A stretch of DNA of 32,672 nucleotides, taken from contig PKDV01000010.1 in the NCBI GenBank assembly GCA_002862715.1, positions 1 through 32,672 on the forward strand, in the 5' to 3' direction. Source of the DNA: Flavobacteriaceae bacterium (GTDB lineage Bacteria; Bacteroidota; Bacteroidia; Flavobacteriales; Flavobacteriaceae). Numbering within the stretch: the first letter of the stretch is position 1; the number at the start of each line of letters is the position of its first letter. The notes under the pieces were generated by a model. That model had not been told where the DNA came from. It saw only the letters and a program-made list of their open reading frames with translations, and made no database searches. Both the position numbers and the translations under genes were made by a program. This document shows positions 1-6,885 of this stretch, in pieces.

Positions 1-1005
1 AAGTGGTTCATTTGTTTTTCCATTTATCCACATTTCAACAAGTTTAGCGTCATTATTCCAACTGTAATCCTTTTCCAAAATCCCACCAATTTTAAAAATA
101 GAATTTCCATACTTCATAGAAATATATTTGAAATAATCTCTCCATATTAGTTCAAATATTAACCAATAAGTTGAGTTATTTTTTGTAACATTTTTTTCAT
201 ATTTTTTCACCTCATGATAAATTGTAATTGGAGATAATGAACCTAATGCTAGCCAAATTGAAAACTTTGAACTATAATTTTTGCCAATTAAACCATTCCT
301 AGTTTTTTTATAATTAGATAATTGTTTTGTTTTCCAAAAATATTCGTCAAGTCGCGATAAACCTTCTTGCTCTCCTCCCTTAAATGGAATAGCTGTTCGA
401 TTATCCCAAAATATTTTTTCATATCCTAAATCTTCTAGAGTTGGTATCGGTGGCACATAGTTTAAAAGATTTTCTTTTGGCATTGTCGATAGAGGTAGAA
501 GTGGTTTACGAATCTTTACATTTTTCTCACAAATTTTTCTAAAGACCGTAAAAACATTGGGCAAAGAATTCTGCTCAAAAGGAATGTCATCTGGATGGAA
601 GAGAAACTGATCGTAGACCCAATGCTTTTTAATATTTTCTGGAATGTAACTGTCATCAACAATTTCTTCTTGTGTCCATTCTTTCTGTGCATAAATATCA
701 GTAATGTTATGTTTATCGATTAAAAATTTTAAACATTTTTCCCATTTTCCAACAGTTATCCAAAGTGAAATATTGATTTTTTCTAGGTCAATTTTAAGTT
801 GAGTAAGAGTTTGAATTAAAAATGACGCTCTAAAATGTTCCATTTTCTTAAATCCCCATTCTGTTGTTTTAAACCAATGAATTGGAAAATGAAAAATTCC
901 AATAATATTTTCATGATTTGCAATTGCATTTGATAGGCTTTGTTGATTTGTAATTCGTAAATCATTTCTAAACCAAACCAATGCTGTTTTTTTTACTTTC
1001 TGCAT
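1..1005 (-). CDS. CRY-DASH cryptochrome / ssDNA photolyase, 3' end cut by window edge
   Basis: Flavoprotein of the cryptochrome/photolyase family, DASH branch, which repairs cyclobutane dimers in single-stranded DNA and may sense blue light. I translated it directly from the minus strand: 335 codons are open from ATG 1005 to the window edge. The N-terminus [12 protein letters not shown] is the photolyase Rossmann start. Further on come a [21 protein letters not shown] stretch split by the usual DASH residues, then [17 protein letters not shown] and GNSIFKIGG, all diagnostic of DASH proteins. The C-terminal part of the FAD domain is beyond the edge, so the family's usual 430-500 residues cannot be checked. 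The start overlaps the stop of the DUF2256 gene by 13 nt, so it is probably translationally coupled as the last visible gene of the photolyase cassette. DASH assignment is strong; sensory versus repair role is open. Confidence 0.9.
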   Translation of the reverse strand, partial: MQKVKKTALVWFRNDLRITNQQSLSNAIANHENIIGIFHFPIHWFKTTEWGFKKMEHFRASFLIQTLTQLKIDLEKINISLWITVGKWEKCLKFLIDKHNITDIYAQKEWTQEEIVDDSYIPENIKKHWVYDQFLFHPDDIPFEQNSLPNVFTVFRKICEKNVKIRKPLLPLSTMPKENLLNYVPPIPTLEDLGYEKIFWDNRTAIPFKGGEQEGLSRLDEYFWKTKQLSNYKKTRNGLIGKNYSSKFSIWLALGSLSPITIYHEVKKYEKNVTKNNSTYWLIFELIWRDYFKYISMKYGNSIFKIGGILEKDYSWNNDAKLVEMWINGKTNEPL

Positions 1006-1124
1006 TTTTTACTACAAAATTTAATTTTTTCCCAATTTTTTTCCCACTTTTTTCGCCATGTAAATGGTCTACCACAATTGAAGCAAATTTTAACTGGTAA
1101 ATTTTCTTTTTTAACACCTCTCAT
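993..1124 (-). CDS. DUF2256 zinc-ribbon micro-protein (43 aa)
   Basis: A 43-codon gene wedged between photolyase and CRY-DASH. Its ATG overlaps the photolyase stop (ATGA, 1121-1124), and its own stop lies 13 nt inside the CRY-DASH gene. The protein has C14-x2-C17 and C37-x3-C41 with a PFTWRKKW segment between, which is the DUF2256 signature; four cysteines suggest one bound zinc. It is very basic (about 14 Lys/Arg), so nucleic-acid or nucleoprotein contact is plausible. DUF2256 genes are known to sit beside cryptochrome/photolyase genes in many bacteria, but I know of no proven function. A maturation, FAD-loading or DNA-contact role for its neighbours is inference. The short length is the family norm, not truncation. 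Confidence 0.88.
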   Translation of the reverse strand: MRGVKKENLPVKICFNCGRPFTWRKKWEKNWEKIKFCSKKCRK

Positions 1125-2413
1125 GTTTTTAATCCAGCTTTGTAAGTATCTAAGCATCTGGAACGTGCAAATTTATGGTCAATTATTGGTTCTGGGTATT
1201 CTGGAGATTCATATTCTGGAACCCATTTTCTTATATATTCGTGTTTTTTATCAAATTTTTTTACCTGTTCAGTTGGATTAAAGACACGAAAATATGGTGC
1301 CGCGTCAACTCCACATCCAGCTACCCATTGCCAATTACCAACATTGCTAGATTGTTCATAGTCAAGAAGTTTTTCAGCAAAATATGCTTCTCCCCATCTC
1401 CAGTCAATTAACAAGTGTTTGCACAAAAAACTTCCTGTTAGCATTCGAACTCTGTTATGCATAAAACCAGTTTTATTTAACTCACGCATACCGGCATCAA
1501 CTAGAGGAAAACCCGTCATACCATCACACCACCTTTTATAATCATTTTCATCATTGATCCACTCAATTTTATCATATTGAGGCTTGAAACTTGAATGAAT
1601 AGTCTTCGGAAAATGCCACAAAATATGCATGAAAAATTCTCTCCAAATTAACTCTTTTAAAAATGTATTTATAACACTCTTTTTAGCTTTTGAAACCATT
1701 TTACGAATAGAAATAGTACCAAACCTCAAGTGCACACCAATTCTGCTTGTTCCATTTATTGATGGATAATTGCGAACTGAGTCATATTTGTCAATTAAAT
1801 CTGAAGAATAAGTTGGTTCTATTGGTTTAATTTCTGATTTTATAAATCCAATTTCCTCCAATGTTGGGATATTTGGTAATGGAATTTTGTGTAAGTTGTT
1901 TAAAAGATTAATAGTAGAATATTCTTTAATATCTTCTGATTCTAGTTTTGAAATCCATAACTTTGAGAATGGGGTATAAACTTTATAGGGAGTACCATCT
2001 TTCTTTAGTACTTCATTAGGAGCGAAAATTACTTGGTCTTTAAATGATTTAAATTTTACACCATTATCAGATAATTTTTCTGAAACTTCCAAATCTCTTT
2101 TTCTAGCATAGGGCTCATAATCCTCATTTGTATATACTGACTCAATCTTATATTTTTCACACAATTTGGGGATAAGTACAATCGGATTACCTTTAGCCAC
2201 GAGCATGGAGCTTCCATATTTATAAAATTCTAACTGCATTTTTTGTAGATTTTTATAAATAAAATCAATGCGTGCATCAGACTTTGGAATTTTTTTTAAA
2301 ATATTTTTATCAAAAACAAAAACTGGAAGTACTTTCTTACCACTATTTAAAGCATTGTATAAGCCAACATTATCCCCAATTCTTAAGTCCCTTCGAAACC
2401 AGAATAAAATCAT
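1121..2413 (-). CDS. phr: Deoxyribodipyrimidine photolyase (class I CPD type)
   Basis: Light-driven, FAD-dependent repair of cyclobutane pyrimidine dimers in double-stranded DNA. The 430-residue protein opens with [12 protein letters not shown] (antenna-binding Rossmann domain). Its C-terminal half holds the FAD/DNA-binding signature: [12 protein letters not shown], then a [20 protein letters not shown] segment, then GNWQWVAG and [11 protein letters not shown] near residues 350-390. Length is normal for the family. A TTG lies one codon upstream, but ATG 2413 is preferred because it forms a TGATG stop/start overlap with the SDR gene. The downstream ATGA overlap couples it to the DUF2256 gene. 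It is the third gene of a five-gene cassette. CPD rather than 6-4 specificity is inferred from resemblance to bacterial class I enzymes. Confidence 0.95.
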   Translation of the reverse strand: MILFWFRRDLRIGDNVGLYNALNSGKKVLPVFVFDKNILKKIPKSDARIDFIYKNLQKMQLEFYKYGSSMLVAKGNPIVLIPKLCEKYKIESVYTNEDYEPYARKRDLEVSEKLSDNGVKFKSFKDQVIFAPNEVLKKDGTPYKVYTPFSKLWISKLESEDIKEYSTINLLNNLHKIPLPNIPTLEEIGFIKSEIKPIEPTYSSDLIDKYDSVRNYPSINGTSRIGVHLRFGTISIRKMVSKAKKSVINTFLKELIWREFFMHILWHFPKTIHSSFKPQYDKIEWINDENDYKRWCDGMTGFPLVDAGMRELNKTGFMHNRVRMLTGSFLCKHLLIDWRWGEAYFAEKLLDYEQSSNVGNWQWVAGCGVDAAPYFRVFNPTEQVKKFDKKHEYIRKWVPEYESPEYPEPIIDHKFARSRCLDTYKAGLKT

Positions 2414-3111
2414 CAATTGATATTTAAAGTAGAGATACCTCCATCAAGTCCAATTACCTGACCTGTCATCCAACTACTTTTTTCAGTAAGGAGAAATACA
2501 GCTAATTCAGCAACATCATTAACACTTCCAATTCTTTTTAATGGATGCCTCAATGAAGATTTTTCTTTTTTAATTTCATTATTCAAAAATCTATTAGCTA
2601 AAGGAGTATCTGTTATTGAAGAGGCTATTAGGTTGACCCTTATTTTTGGTGCCCATTCTGCTGCAAGAGATCTTCCAAGGCCTTCTAGTGCACCTTTTGA
2701 TGCTGCTACACTAGCATGAAAAGGTATGCCAGTTTGCACGGCTACTGTACTAAATAAAACTACACTCGCTTGTTCGCTTGCCGCTAATAGTGGTTGAATA
2801 ATTTGTAGACATTTTACTGCTCCCAGAACATTGAGTTCAAAATCGTTTAGAAACGCTTCGGATTTGAGGCCCTTAAACGGACGTAAATTTATACTTCCAG
2901 GACAATATACAAAACCATCAATTTTTGGTGGTAATTCCTCTAAAGATAATGTGTCTTCAGTTGCGTTAAAAGTTATGTGTTTTACTTTTTTGTTATGTAA
3001 TCCTTCTTTTGTTCTTGAGGCTACTATGATTTCAGATTCCTTTGGTAAAAGATCAATAATTTTATTTCCAATTCCATAACTACCTCCAATTAATAAAAAT
3101 GTTTTATTCAT
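2413..3111 (-). CDS. SDR-family protein with catalytic Tyr replaced by Val
   Basis: Short-chain dehydrogenase/reductase fold, 232 residues. The nucleotide-binding glycine motif is GGSYGIG (residues 9-15), the NNAG-like segment reads YCPGS (69-73), Asn94 and Ser121 (STVAV) are present, and the end is the classical SSWMTGQVIGLDGG. The active-site YxxxK reads V135-A-A-S-K139, so the proton-donating Tyr is missing while Lys and Ser remain. It may therefore be a non-canonical enzyme or an NAD(P)-binding protein without classical SDR chemistry. It starts at ATG 3111 in an ATGA overlap with the SRPBCC gene and ends in a TGATG overlap with photolyase, implying coordinated synthesis. The substrate is unknown. 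I recall similar sequences in other flavobacterial photolyase loci, which would make the change ancestral, but that needs checking. Confidence 0.85.
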   Translation of the reverse strand: MNKTFLLIGGSYGIGNKIIDLLPKESEIIVASRTKEGLHNKKVKHITFNATEDTLSLEELPPKIDGFVYCPGSINLRPFKGLKSEAFLNDFELNVLGAVKCLQIIQPLLAASEQASVVLFSTVAVQTGIPFHASVAASKGALEGLGRSLAAEWAPKIRVNLIASSITDTPLANRFLNNEIKKEKSSLRHPLKRIGSVNDVAELAVFLLTEKSSWMTGQVIGLDGGISTLNIN

Positions 3112-3566
3112 GATTCTGTATTAAAAATTTTATCCAATGCTTGTTCTCTATATTTAAAAATTTGTCTGACTTTAAATTTTACAAACAATATATGTGCTAA
3201 CCAACCAATAGGACCAAGAGGTAGTTTATAATCAACAATATCCTCCATTATTACTCCATTTTTTGATTTATTTATAAAATGTTTGTGATGCCAAAAAGTA
3301 TATGGACCAAAACGTTGTTCATCAACAAAATATGAGCCTTTTTTTACATGAGTGATTTCTGTAACCCAACGAAATGGGATTCCTAGGATTGGAGTTAATC
3401 TGTATTGAATAATTTGGCCGGGGAACATTATTCTGTCTGCGCCAGAAATAATGTCAAAGCCCATATATTTTGGTGTAATAAGCTTTAAGTTTTTAGGATT
3501 AGAAAGAAAATCCCAGGCTTCGTCAATAGTAATAGCAAGCTCCTGCTTGGATCTATACTGATACAT
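3108..3566 (-). CDS. SRPBCC (START/Bet v 1-like) ligand-binding protein
   Basis: Small (152 aa) soluble helix-grip protein of the SRPBCC superfamily, which bind hydrophobic ligands in a deep cavity. Family-like segments are EAWDFLSNPKNLKLITP near the N-terminus, GIPFRWVTEITHV in the middle, the FVDEQRFGPYTFWHHKHF strand pair, and VDYKLPLGPIGWLAH towards the end. There is no signal peptide or membrane span. It is the first gene of the photolyase cassette, with an ATGA overlap onto the SDR gene. Members of this group are often found beside photolyase genes in Bacteroidota and Proteobacteria; the ligand is unknown. A role with lipids or isoprenoids under light stress would be a guess from context only. 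Confidence 0.85.
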   Translation of the reverse strand: MYQYRSKQELAITIDEAWDFLSNPKNLKLITPKYMGFDIISGADRIMFPGQIIQYRLTPILGIPFRWVTEITHVKKGSYFVDEQRFGPYTFWHHKHFINKSKNGVIMEDIVDYKLPLGPIGWLAHILFVKFKVRQIFKYREQALDKIFNTES

Positions 3567-3579
3567 AGCATTTTTTTTG

Positions 3580-3608
3580 CTAATATACCTATTTTGATAA
3601 ATGTCAAA
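3580..3608 (-). promoter_or_regulatory. Candidate promoter of the photolyase cassette, with inverted repeat
   Basis: On the minus strand TTTG (3608-3605) is followed after 17 nt by TATATTAG (3587-3580), one mismatch from the Bacteroidota -7 consensus TAnnTTTG, placed 13 nt before the SRPBCC start. The -33 region also carries a perfect inverted repeat TTTGA-N6-TCAAA (3593-3608), which could be an operator. No experimental support; the repeat is short in AT-rich DNA. Confidence 0.35.
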
Positions 3609-3619
3609 TGAGTTAAGAG

Positions 3620-3644
3620 TTTAATTTTTTGCTTATAAATTAAA
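3620..3644 (-). terminator. Possible weak hairpin behind the YwaF-like gene
   Basis: A perfect 8-bp inverted repeat (TTTAATTT / AAATTAAA) with a 9-nt loop begins directly after the stop codon of the YwaF-like gene and lies before the photolyase-cassette promoter. The stem is AT-only and no clear T-run follows on the minus strand, so it would be a weak terminator at best. Confidence 0.25.
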
Positions 3645-4376
3645 TTATTTAAGTTTTTTTGTACTCATAACATATAAGGTGTAGGTAAAAATTATAATAA
3701 TTATTTCCCAAAAAAATATGTAAATTGGCCATTCTCCAATTATTAATGGGTTATTAACTTCAGGTTTGCCATTAACATACATATAATTAGATCCAATAAA
3801 ATAATTGATAGGCATAACAATTATTAACAATATATTCAAATATACAACAACTCTTAACCAAGAGAACTTAGTTAACCTAAAACCAAGGTTTTTAAGCATG
3901 TAAATTGGTAGCAACATAATTCCGATGTGAGAAAGATACCATTCAATATACTCATAATTACTCCCGTCAAAATTATTTATCTGAGGAGTAAAAAAAGCTT
4001 GAAATGCTCCAATGATTCCTGCATAATATAAAAATTCGAAAAATTTACTTTCTTTTGAAATCTTAGGAACAAATAAAATGAAACATGCGATAAAATTAGA
4101 AATACTGCAGAGGTGAAGAGGTATATTGTCAACAGGGTTCCAATAACCATTAATTATATTTCTAGTGTGTCCAGTAATTGTAATAAAAATTAAAATAACA
4201 GAAATAGCTTTTGCAAAAATTAATTTGTTTTTATTACTCAAAAACTTTCCAAAAAACAAGTACGTTACAATGAATAAAATTGTTAAAACTGTATTTCTAA
4301 TCCATTCCCCAGAAAAAACTTCTATGACATATGCCTCAGGACTCATAATGTAAATATAAGGATAATGAAATAGCAT
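3645..4376 (-). CDS. YwaF/TIGR02206-type integral membrane protein
   Basis: A 243-residue inner-membrane protein with about six or seven hydrophobic spans. It matches the YwaF/TIGR02206 family by the PLHLCSIS segment near residue 90, the LSHIGIMLLPIYML segment, the GSNYMYVNGKPEVNNPL motif and a final GEWPIYIF before the last helix. The function of the family is unknown to me. The longest frame begins at TTG 4382; ATG 4376 is chosen as the first conventional start, and ATG 4346 (MSPEAY) is also possible. It stands alone, 61 bp behind kdsC and 78 bp before the photolyase cassette, so it may belong to either transcript or neither. Confidence 0.82.
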   Translation of the reverse strand: MLFHYPYIYIMSPEAYVIEVFSGEWIRNTVLTILFIVTYLFFGKFLSNKNKLIFAKAISVILIFITITGHTRNIINGYWNPVDNIPLHLCSISNFIACFILFVPKISKESKFFEFLYYAGIIGAFQAFFTPQINNFDGSNYEYIEWYLSHIGIMLLPIYMLKNLGFRLTKFSWLRVVVYLNILLIIVMPINYFIGSNYMYVNGKPEVNNPLIIGEWPIYIFFWEIIIIIFTYTLYVMSTKKLK

Positions 4377-4421
4377 TTTCAAAATCGAGTTTAATCATTA
4401 AAAACGATTTTTTAAATACTA

Positions 4422-4445
4422 AATAAATATTAAAAAATATTTATT
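4422..4445 (-). terminator. Perfect AT-only inverted repeat at the end of kdsC
   Basis: AATAAATATT and AATATTTATT form a perfect 10-bp inverted repeat with an AAAA loop, overlapping the kdsC stop codon by two bases. It could act as a weak terminator or 3'-end protector between kdsC and the YwaF-like gene. With no G or C in the stem, stability is low, and chance is possible in DNA this AT-rich. Confidence 0.3.
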
Positions 4446-4965
4446 ATGTAATTCTTGCTGATTTTAATTTTCCCCACTTCCCTTGAACTTTCAGTACTTG
4501 TTCTATAATATCTCTAACACAACCTTCACCACCATTTTTATGTGATACATAATCTGCAAAATCTAAAACTTCCTGAACAGAATCTTTAGGGCAACAACTT
4601 AAACCAACAATTTTCATTGCAGGTAAATCAGGGATATCATCTCCCATGTAAATAGTTTTTTTTAAGTCAATCGAATTTTTTTTTGAATATTTAATCAATT
4701 CTGATTGTTTTTCATGGCATCCTAAGTAAACATTCAAAACACCCAATTGATTTAATCTATCTTTTACAGCTTTATTTGTACCACCGGTAATTACTGCAAT
4801 ATTAAAACCCTCCTCAAGAGCAGCCTTTACAGCGTATCCGTCTTTTGTATTCATTGTTCTAACCATTTCTCCATTTTCCATTATTGTGATGCTTCCATCG
4901 GTAAAAACCCCATCAACATCAAATATGAATGAGGTTATGTCACGAAATTTTTTTTTATAATCCAT
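4444..4965 (-). CDS. kdsC: 3-deoxy-D-manno-octulosonate 8-phosphate phosphatase
   Basis: HAD-superfamily phosphatase that converts Kdo-8-phosphate to Kdo for the LPS inner core, acting in the cytoplasm as a tetramer. The 173-residue length is typical of the capless C0-type KdsC. HAD motif I is FIFDVDGVFTDG (Asp16 nucleophile, Asp18 acid/base), motif II is VITGG near residue 60, and motif III/IV is MGDDIPDLPAM (Asp109, Asp110, Asp113 binding Mg). The ATG at 4965 overlaps the end of the DUF2520 gene by 11 nt, giving a coupled two-gene operon. Presence of a Kdo enzyme fits a Gram-negative envelope. Confidence 0.93.
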   Translation of the reverse strand: MDYKKKFRDITSFIFDVDGVFTDGSITIMENGEMVRTMNTKDGYAVKAALEEGFNIAVITGGTNKAVKDRLNQLGVLNVYLGCHEKQSELIKYSKKNSIDLKKTIYMGDDIPDLPAMKIVGLSCCPKDSVQEVLDFADYVSHKNGGEGCVRDIIEQVLKVQGKWGKLKSARIT

Positions 4966-5713
4966 TTTTTGAACTTTTATAAATTGATTTTGAAATTTTC
5001 AAGTAAATTTCTTTCTCATTTTTATTTAAAACTGACAAATGCTTCTTTTGAGTTTCTTCATCATTTCTTATTGCTGGACCACTTTGTGTATCAATACAAT
5101 TGTTGGTAAAACTACGATTAAATGTTTCATTGACTAAAGGATGTAATAATTTATATGACAAATTTGACTTTTTTAAGAGTTTTTGACTAATAGAAATTAG
5201 ATGATTAGAAAAATTATTAGCAAATACTGCTGATGTATGAATTTTCAGCCTTTGCTTATCATTAATGTGATGCACAAGAGAACTAAATTTTTTTGAAAAT
5301 TCTTTTAAAAAATCTAAATCATTTTTATATGCTGCGTCGATACAAATTGGGTATTCTTTTAAATTTAATTCAATCCCTTTTATGAAACTCTGAATAGGAT
5401 AAAAAACCCCTTTTCTTTTTACACTCTTTATGTCATTAATTGATGATGCTCCTGAAGTATGTACTACAAGTGATTTAATATTTTTCAATTTTTTTGAAAT
5501 AATACTTATTTGTTTGTCTGGGACTGCCAATATACATATATCAGATTCAATTTGGAATTGATAGTTGTCAAAGAATCTATTGTTTAGACGTATATTTTGG
5601 CCATTTTCACTTTTTCCTATCCACTGAACACATTTTAATGAACTGATTTTTTCAATCTTATTAAAAATATGTGTCCCCAAATTTCCAGCACCAATAATTG
5701 ATACCCTTGTCAT
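4955..5713 (-). CDS. DUF2520/Rossmann-like NAD(P)-binding protein
   Basis: A 252-residue protein with an N-terminal dinucleotide fold (VSIIGAGNLGTHIFNKI, Gly-x-Gly-x-x-Gly near residues 8-13) and a C-terminal helical domain of DUF2520 type (HTSAVFANNFSNHL, then the GPAIRND motif near residue 216). The arrangement resembles ketopantoate reductase/ProC-like oxidoreductases, but the substrate of this family is not established. It lies directly upstream of kdsC with an 11-nt overlap, a pairing I recognise from other Flavobacteriia. The start at ATG 5713 precedes the glycine motif by the usual few residues. Confidence 0.88.
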   Translation of the reverse strand: MTRVSIIGAGNLGTHIFNKIEKISSLKCVQWIGKSENGQNIRLNNRFFDNYQFQIESDICILAVPDKQISIISKKLKNIKSLVVHTSGASSINDIKSVKRKGVFYPIQSFIKGIELNLKEYPICIDAAYKNDLDFLKEFSKKFSSLVHHINDKQRLKIHTSAVFANNFSNHLISISQKLLKKSNLSYKLLHPLVNETFNRSFTNNCIDTQSGPAIRNDEETQKKHLSVLNKNEKEIYLKISKSIYKSSKNGL

Positions 5714-5766
5714 TATATAAATCTACAAATATCTATTTAGTTGTAGTTATCTTACTTCAAAATGGT

Positions 5767-5774
5767 TAATTTTG
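5767..5774 (+). promoter_or_regulatory. -7 promoter element of ndk
   Basis: TAATTTTG fits the Bacteroidota TAnnTTTG consensus, 10 nt before the ndk start; a TTG at 5741-5743 lies 23 nt upstream as a possible -33 element. The implied leader is only a few nucleotides. Confidence 0.45.
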
Positions 5775-5784
5775 AAATAAAAAA

Positions 5785-6204
5785 ATGACTGAAGAGCTCA
5801 CATTTACTATGATTAAGCCTGATGCAGTGGAAAAAAAGCATATGGCTTCAATATTAAGTTTAATTGCAAATGCCGGATTTGAAATAATTGCTATTAAAAT
5901 GAAAAAGTTAAAATTAAAGGAAGCAGAATCTTTTTACGGTATTCACAAAGAACAACCCTTTTTCTCAAATTTAATTTCATTCATAACAAGAGGCCCTGTC
6001 GTAGTGGCTGTACTAAAAAAAAATAATGCCGTTGAAGACTTCCGAAAACTTATTGGAAATACAAACCCTGAAAAAGCCGAAAATGATACAATTAGAAAAA
6101 GATTTGCAACTTCAGTTGGAGAAAATGCTATCCATGGTTCTGATAGTCTTGAAAATGCAAAAAACGAAATAAGTTTTCATTTCTCGGAAAAAGAAATTTT
6201 TTAA
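5785..6204 (+). CDS. ndk: Nucleoside diphosphate kinase
   Basis: Transfers the gamma-phosphate of ATP to nucleoside diphosphates through a phosphohistidine, balancing NTP/dNTP pools. The 139-residue length and motifs are standard: TFTMIKPDAV at the start, the FFSNLISFITRGPVV region, and the active site NAIHGSDS with His117. The start ATG follows a TAATTTTG -7 element by 10 nt. Its stop overlaps the stop of the convergent DUF721 gene: both TAA codons share TTAA at 6201-6204. Confidence 0.97.
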   Translation: MTEELTFTMIKPDAVEKKHMASILSLIANAGFEIIAIKMKKLKLKEAESFYGIHKEQPFFSNLISFITRGPVVVAVLKKNNAVEDFRKLIGNTNPEKAENDTIRKRFATSVGENAIHGSDSLENAKNEISFHFSEKEIF

Positions 6205-6476
6205 CAAAGAATAATTTCTTCAATACATTCTTTTTTAAGTTCCTCATTTAACATTTTTACAATTTCTTCTTTTCCGTAGTTTAGTTCTTCTCTTAAAACC
6301 GAGGAATTAAGTTTTACATATAATTTTCTATTCGAAAGTTCAAGAGAATTAGTGTAAGATTTAATATTCTTACCCAGAAGCTTTTCCCAAATTTTATCAA
6401 TTTTTACAGCATCTATTCCTGATTCTAAATTATTTTGTTTTATAAAACTCTTAACAACTTCATTAATTTTTTTCAT
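6201..6476 (-). CDS. DUF721 (DciA-like) protein
   Basis: A 91-residue DUF721-domain protein. The segment IDKIWEKLLGKNIKSYTNS, the LYVKLNSSVLREELNYGKE strand/helix and a C-terminal INxx-like end (NEELKKECIEEIIL) are the family pattern. DUF721 includes DciA, the loader/operator of the replicative helicase DnaB in bacteria without DnaC, and the short KH-like form here resembles the DciA core. Whether this protein loads DnaB (encoded at 20280) is inference. ATG 6476 is preferred because it gives the family's usual short N-terminus and does not overlap the preceding gene; an upstream ATG at 6503 would add nine residues. It is the last gene of the recF operon, as in other Flavobacteriia. Confidence 0.8.
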   Translation of the reverse strand: MKKINEVVKSFIKQNNLESGIDAVKIDKIWEKLLGKNIKSYTNSLELSNRKLYVKLNSSVLREELNYGKEEIVKMLNEELKKECIEEIILC

Positions 6477-6480
6477 AAAC

Positions 6481-6885
6481 TCAATAATGTTTTTTGTAAA
6501 CAAATATTACTCCTTTAGAGTCCATTAGTCTAAGTTCTTTTTTATTTAATTTAATAAGCTCTTCTTCCCAATAAAAATCATTTCTTAGATATTTAAAGAA
6601 CACTTTATCTTTTTTAAAATTTAATGAAAAAAATAATGTATCATTATTAGAAAAAAAATCATTCACAGAATTTAAGCTCGAAATTACTTTTTTTCTATAA
6701 CCTTTTTCGCCTTTTATTCCAAAAAAATCATATTCCTCAACATTTTTATAAAATTTTTTTTCTCCGTTTGGTGCAATTGCTTTTTCTATTAACCAAAAAC
6801 CGTTTAATTCTTGAAAATTATGTTTTTTGTGATTTGAACAACAAAAGAAAATTGAAAATATAATAAATAATAGAATTTTCTTCAT
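6481..6885 (-). CDS. Small lipoprotein, lipocalin-like
   Basis: A 134-residue exported lipoprotein: a Lys-rich start, a hydrophobic stretch (LLFIIFSIFF) and a CCS lipobox around residues 15-16. The mature part begins with a LNGFWLIEKAI segment and alternates short beta-like stretches ending in GVIFVYKK, which suggests a small lipocalin-type barrel. I recognise the position (between recF and the DUF721 gene) from other flavobacterial genomes, but not a function. Its ATG overlaps the recF stop (ATGA, 6882-6885), so it is translated from the same message. Confidence 0.7.
   Translation of the reverse strand: MKKILLFIIFSIFFCCSNHKKHNFQELNGFWLIEKAIAPNGEKKFYKNVEEYDFFGIKGEKGYRKKVISSLNSVNDFFSNNDTLFFSLNFKKDKVFFKYLRNDFYWEEELIKLNKKELRLMDSKGVIFVYKKHY

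Noticed and set aside
24-32. Perfect DnaA box TTATCCACA
   Set aside because: It is a single site within the CRY-DASH coding region, far from dnaA; one other copy (29994-30002, minus orientation) lies in mltG. No cluster, so no origin is claimed.
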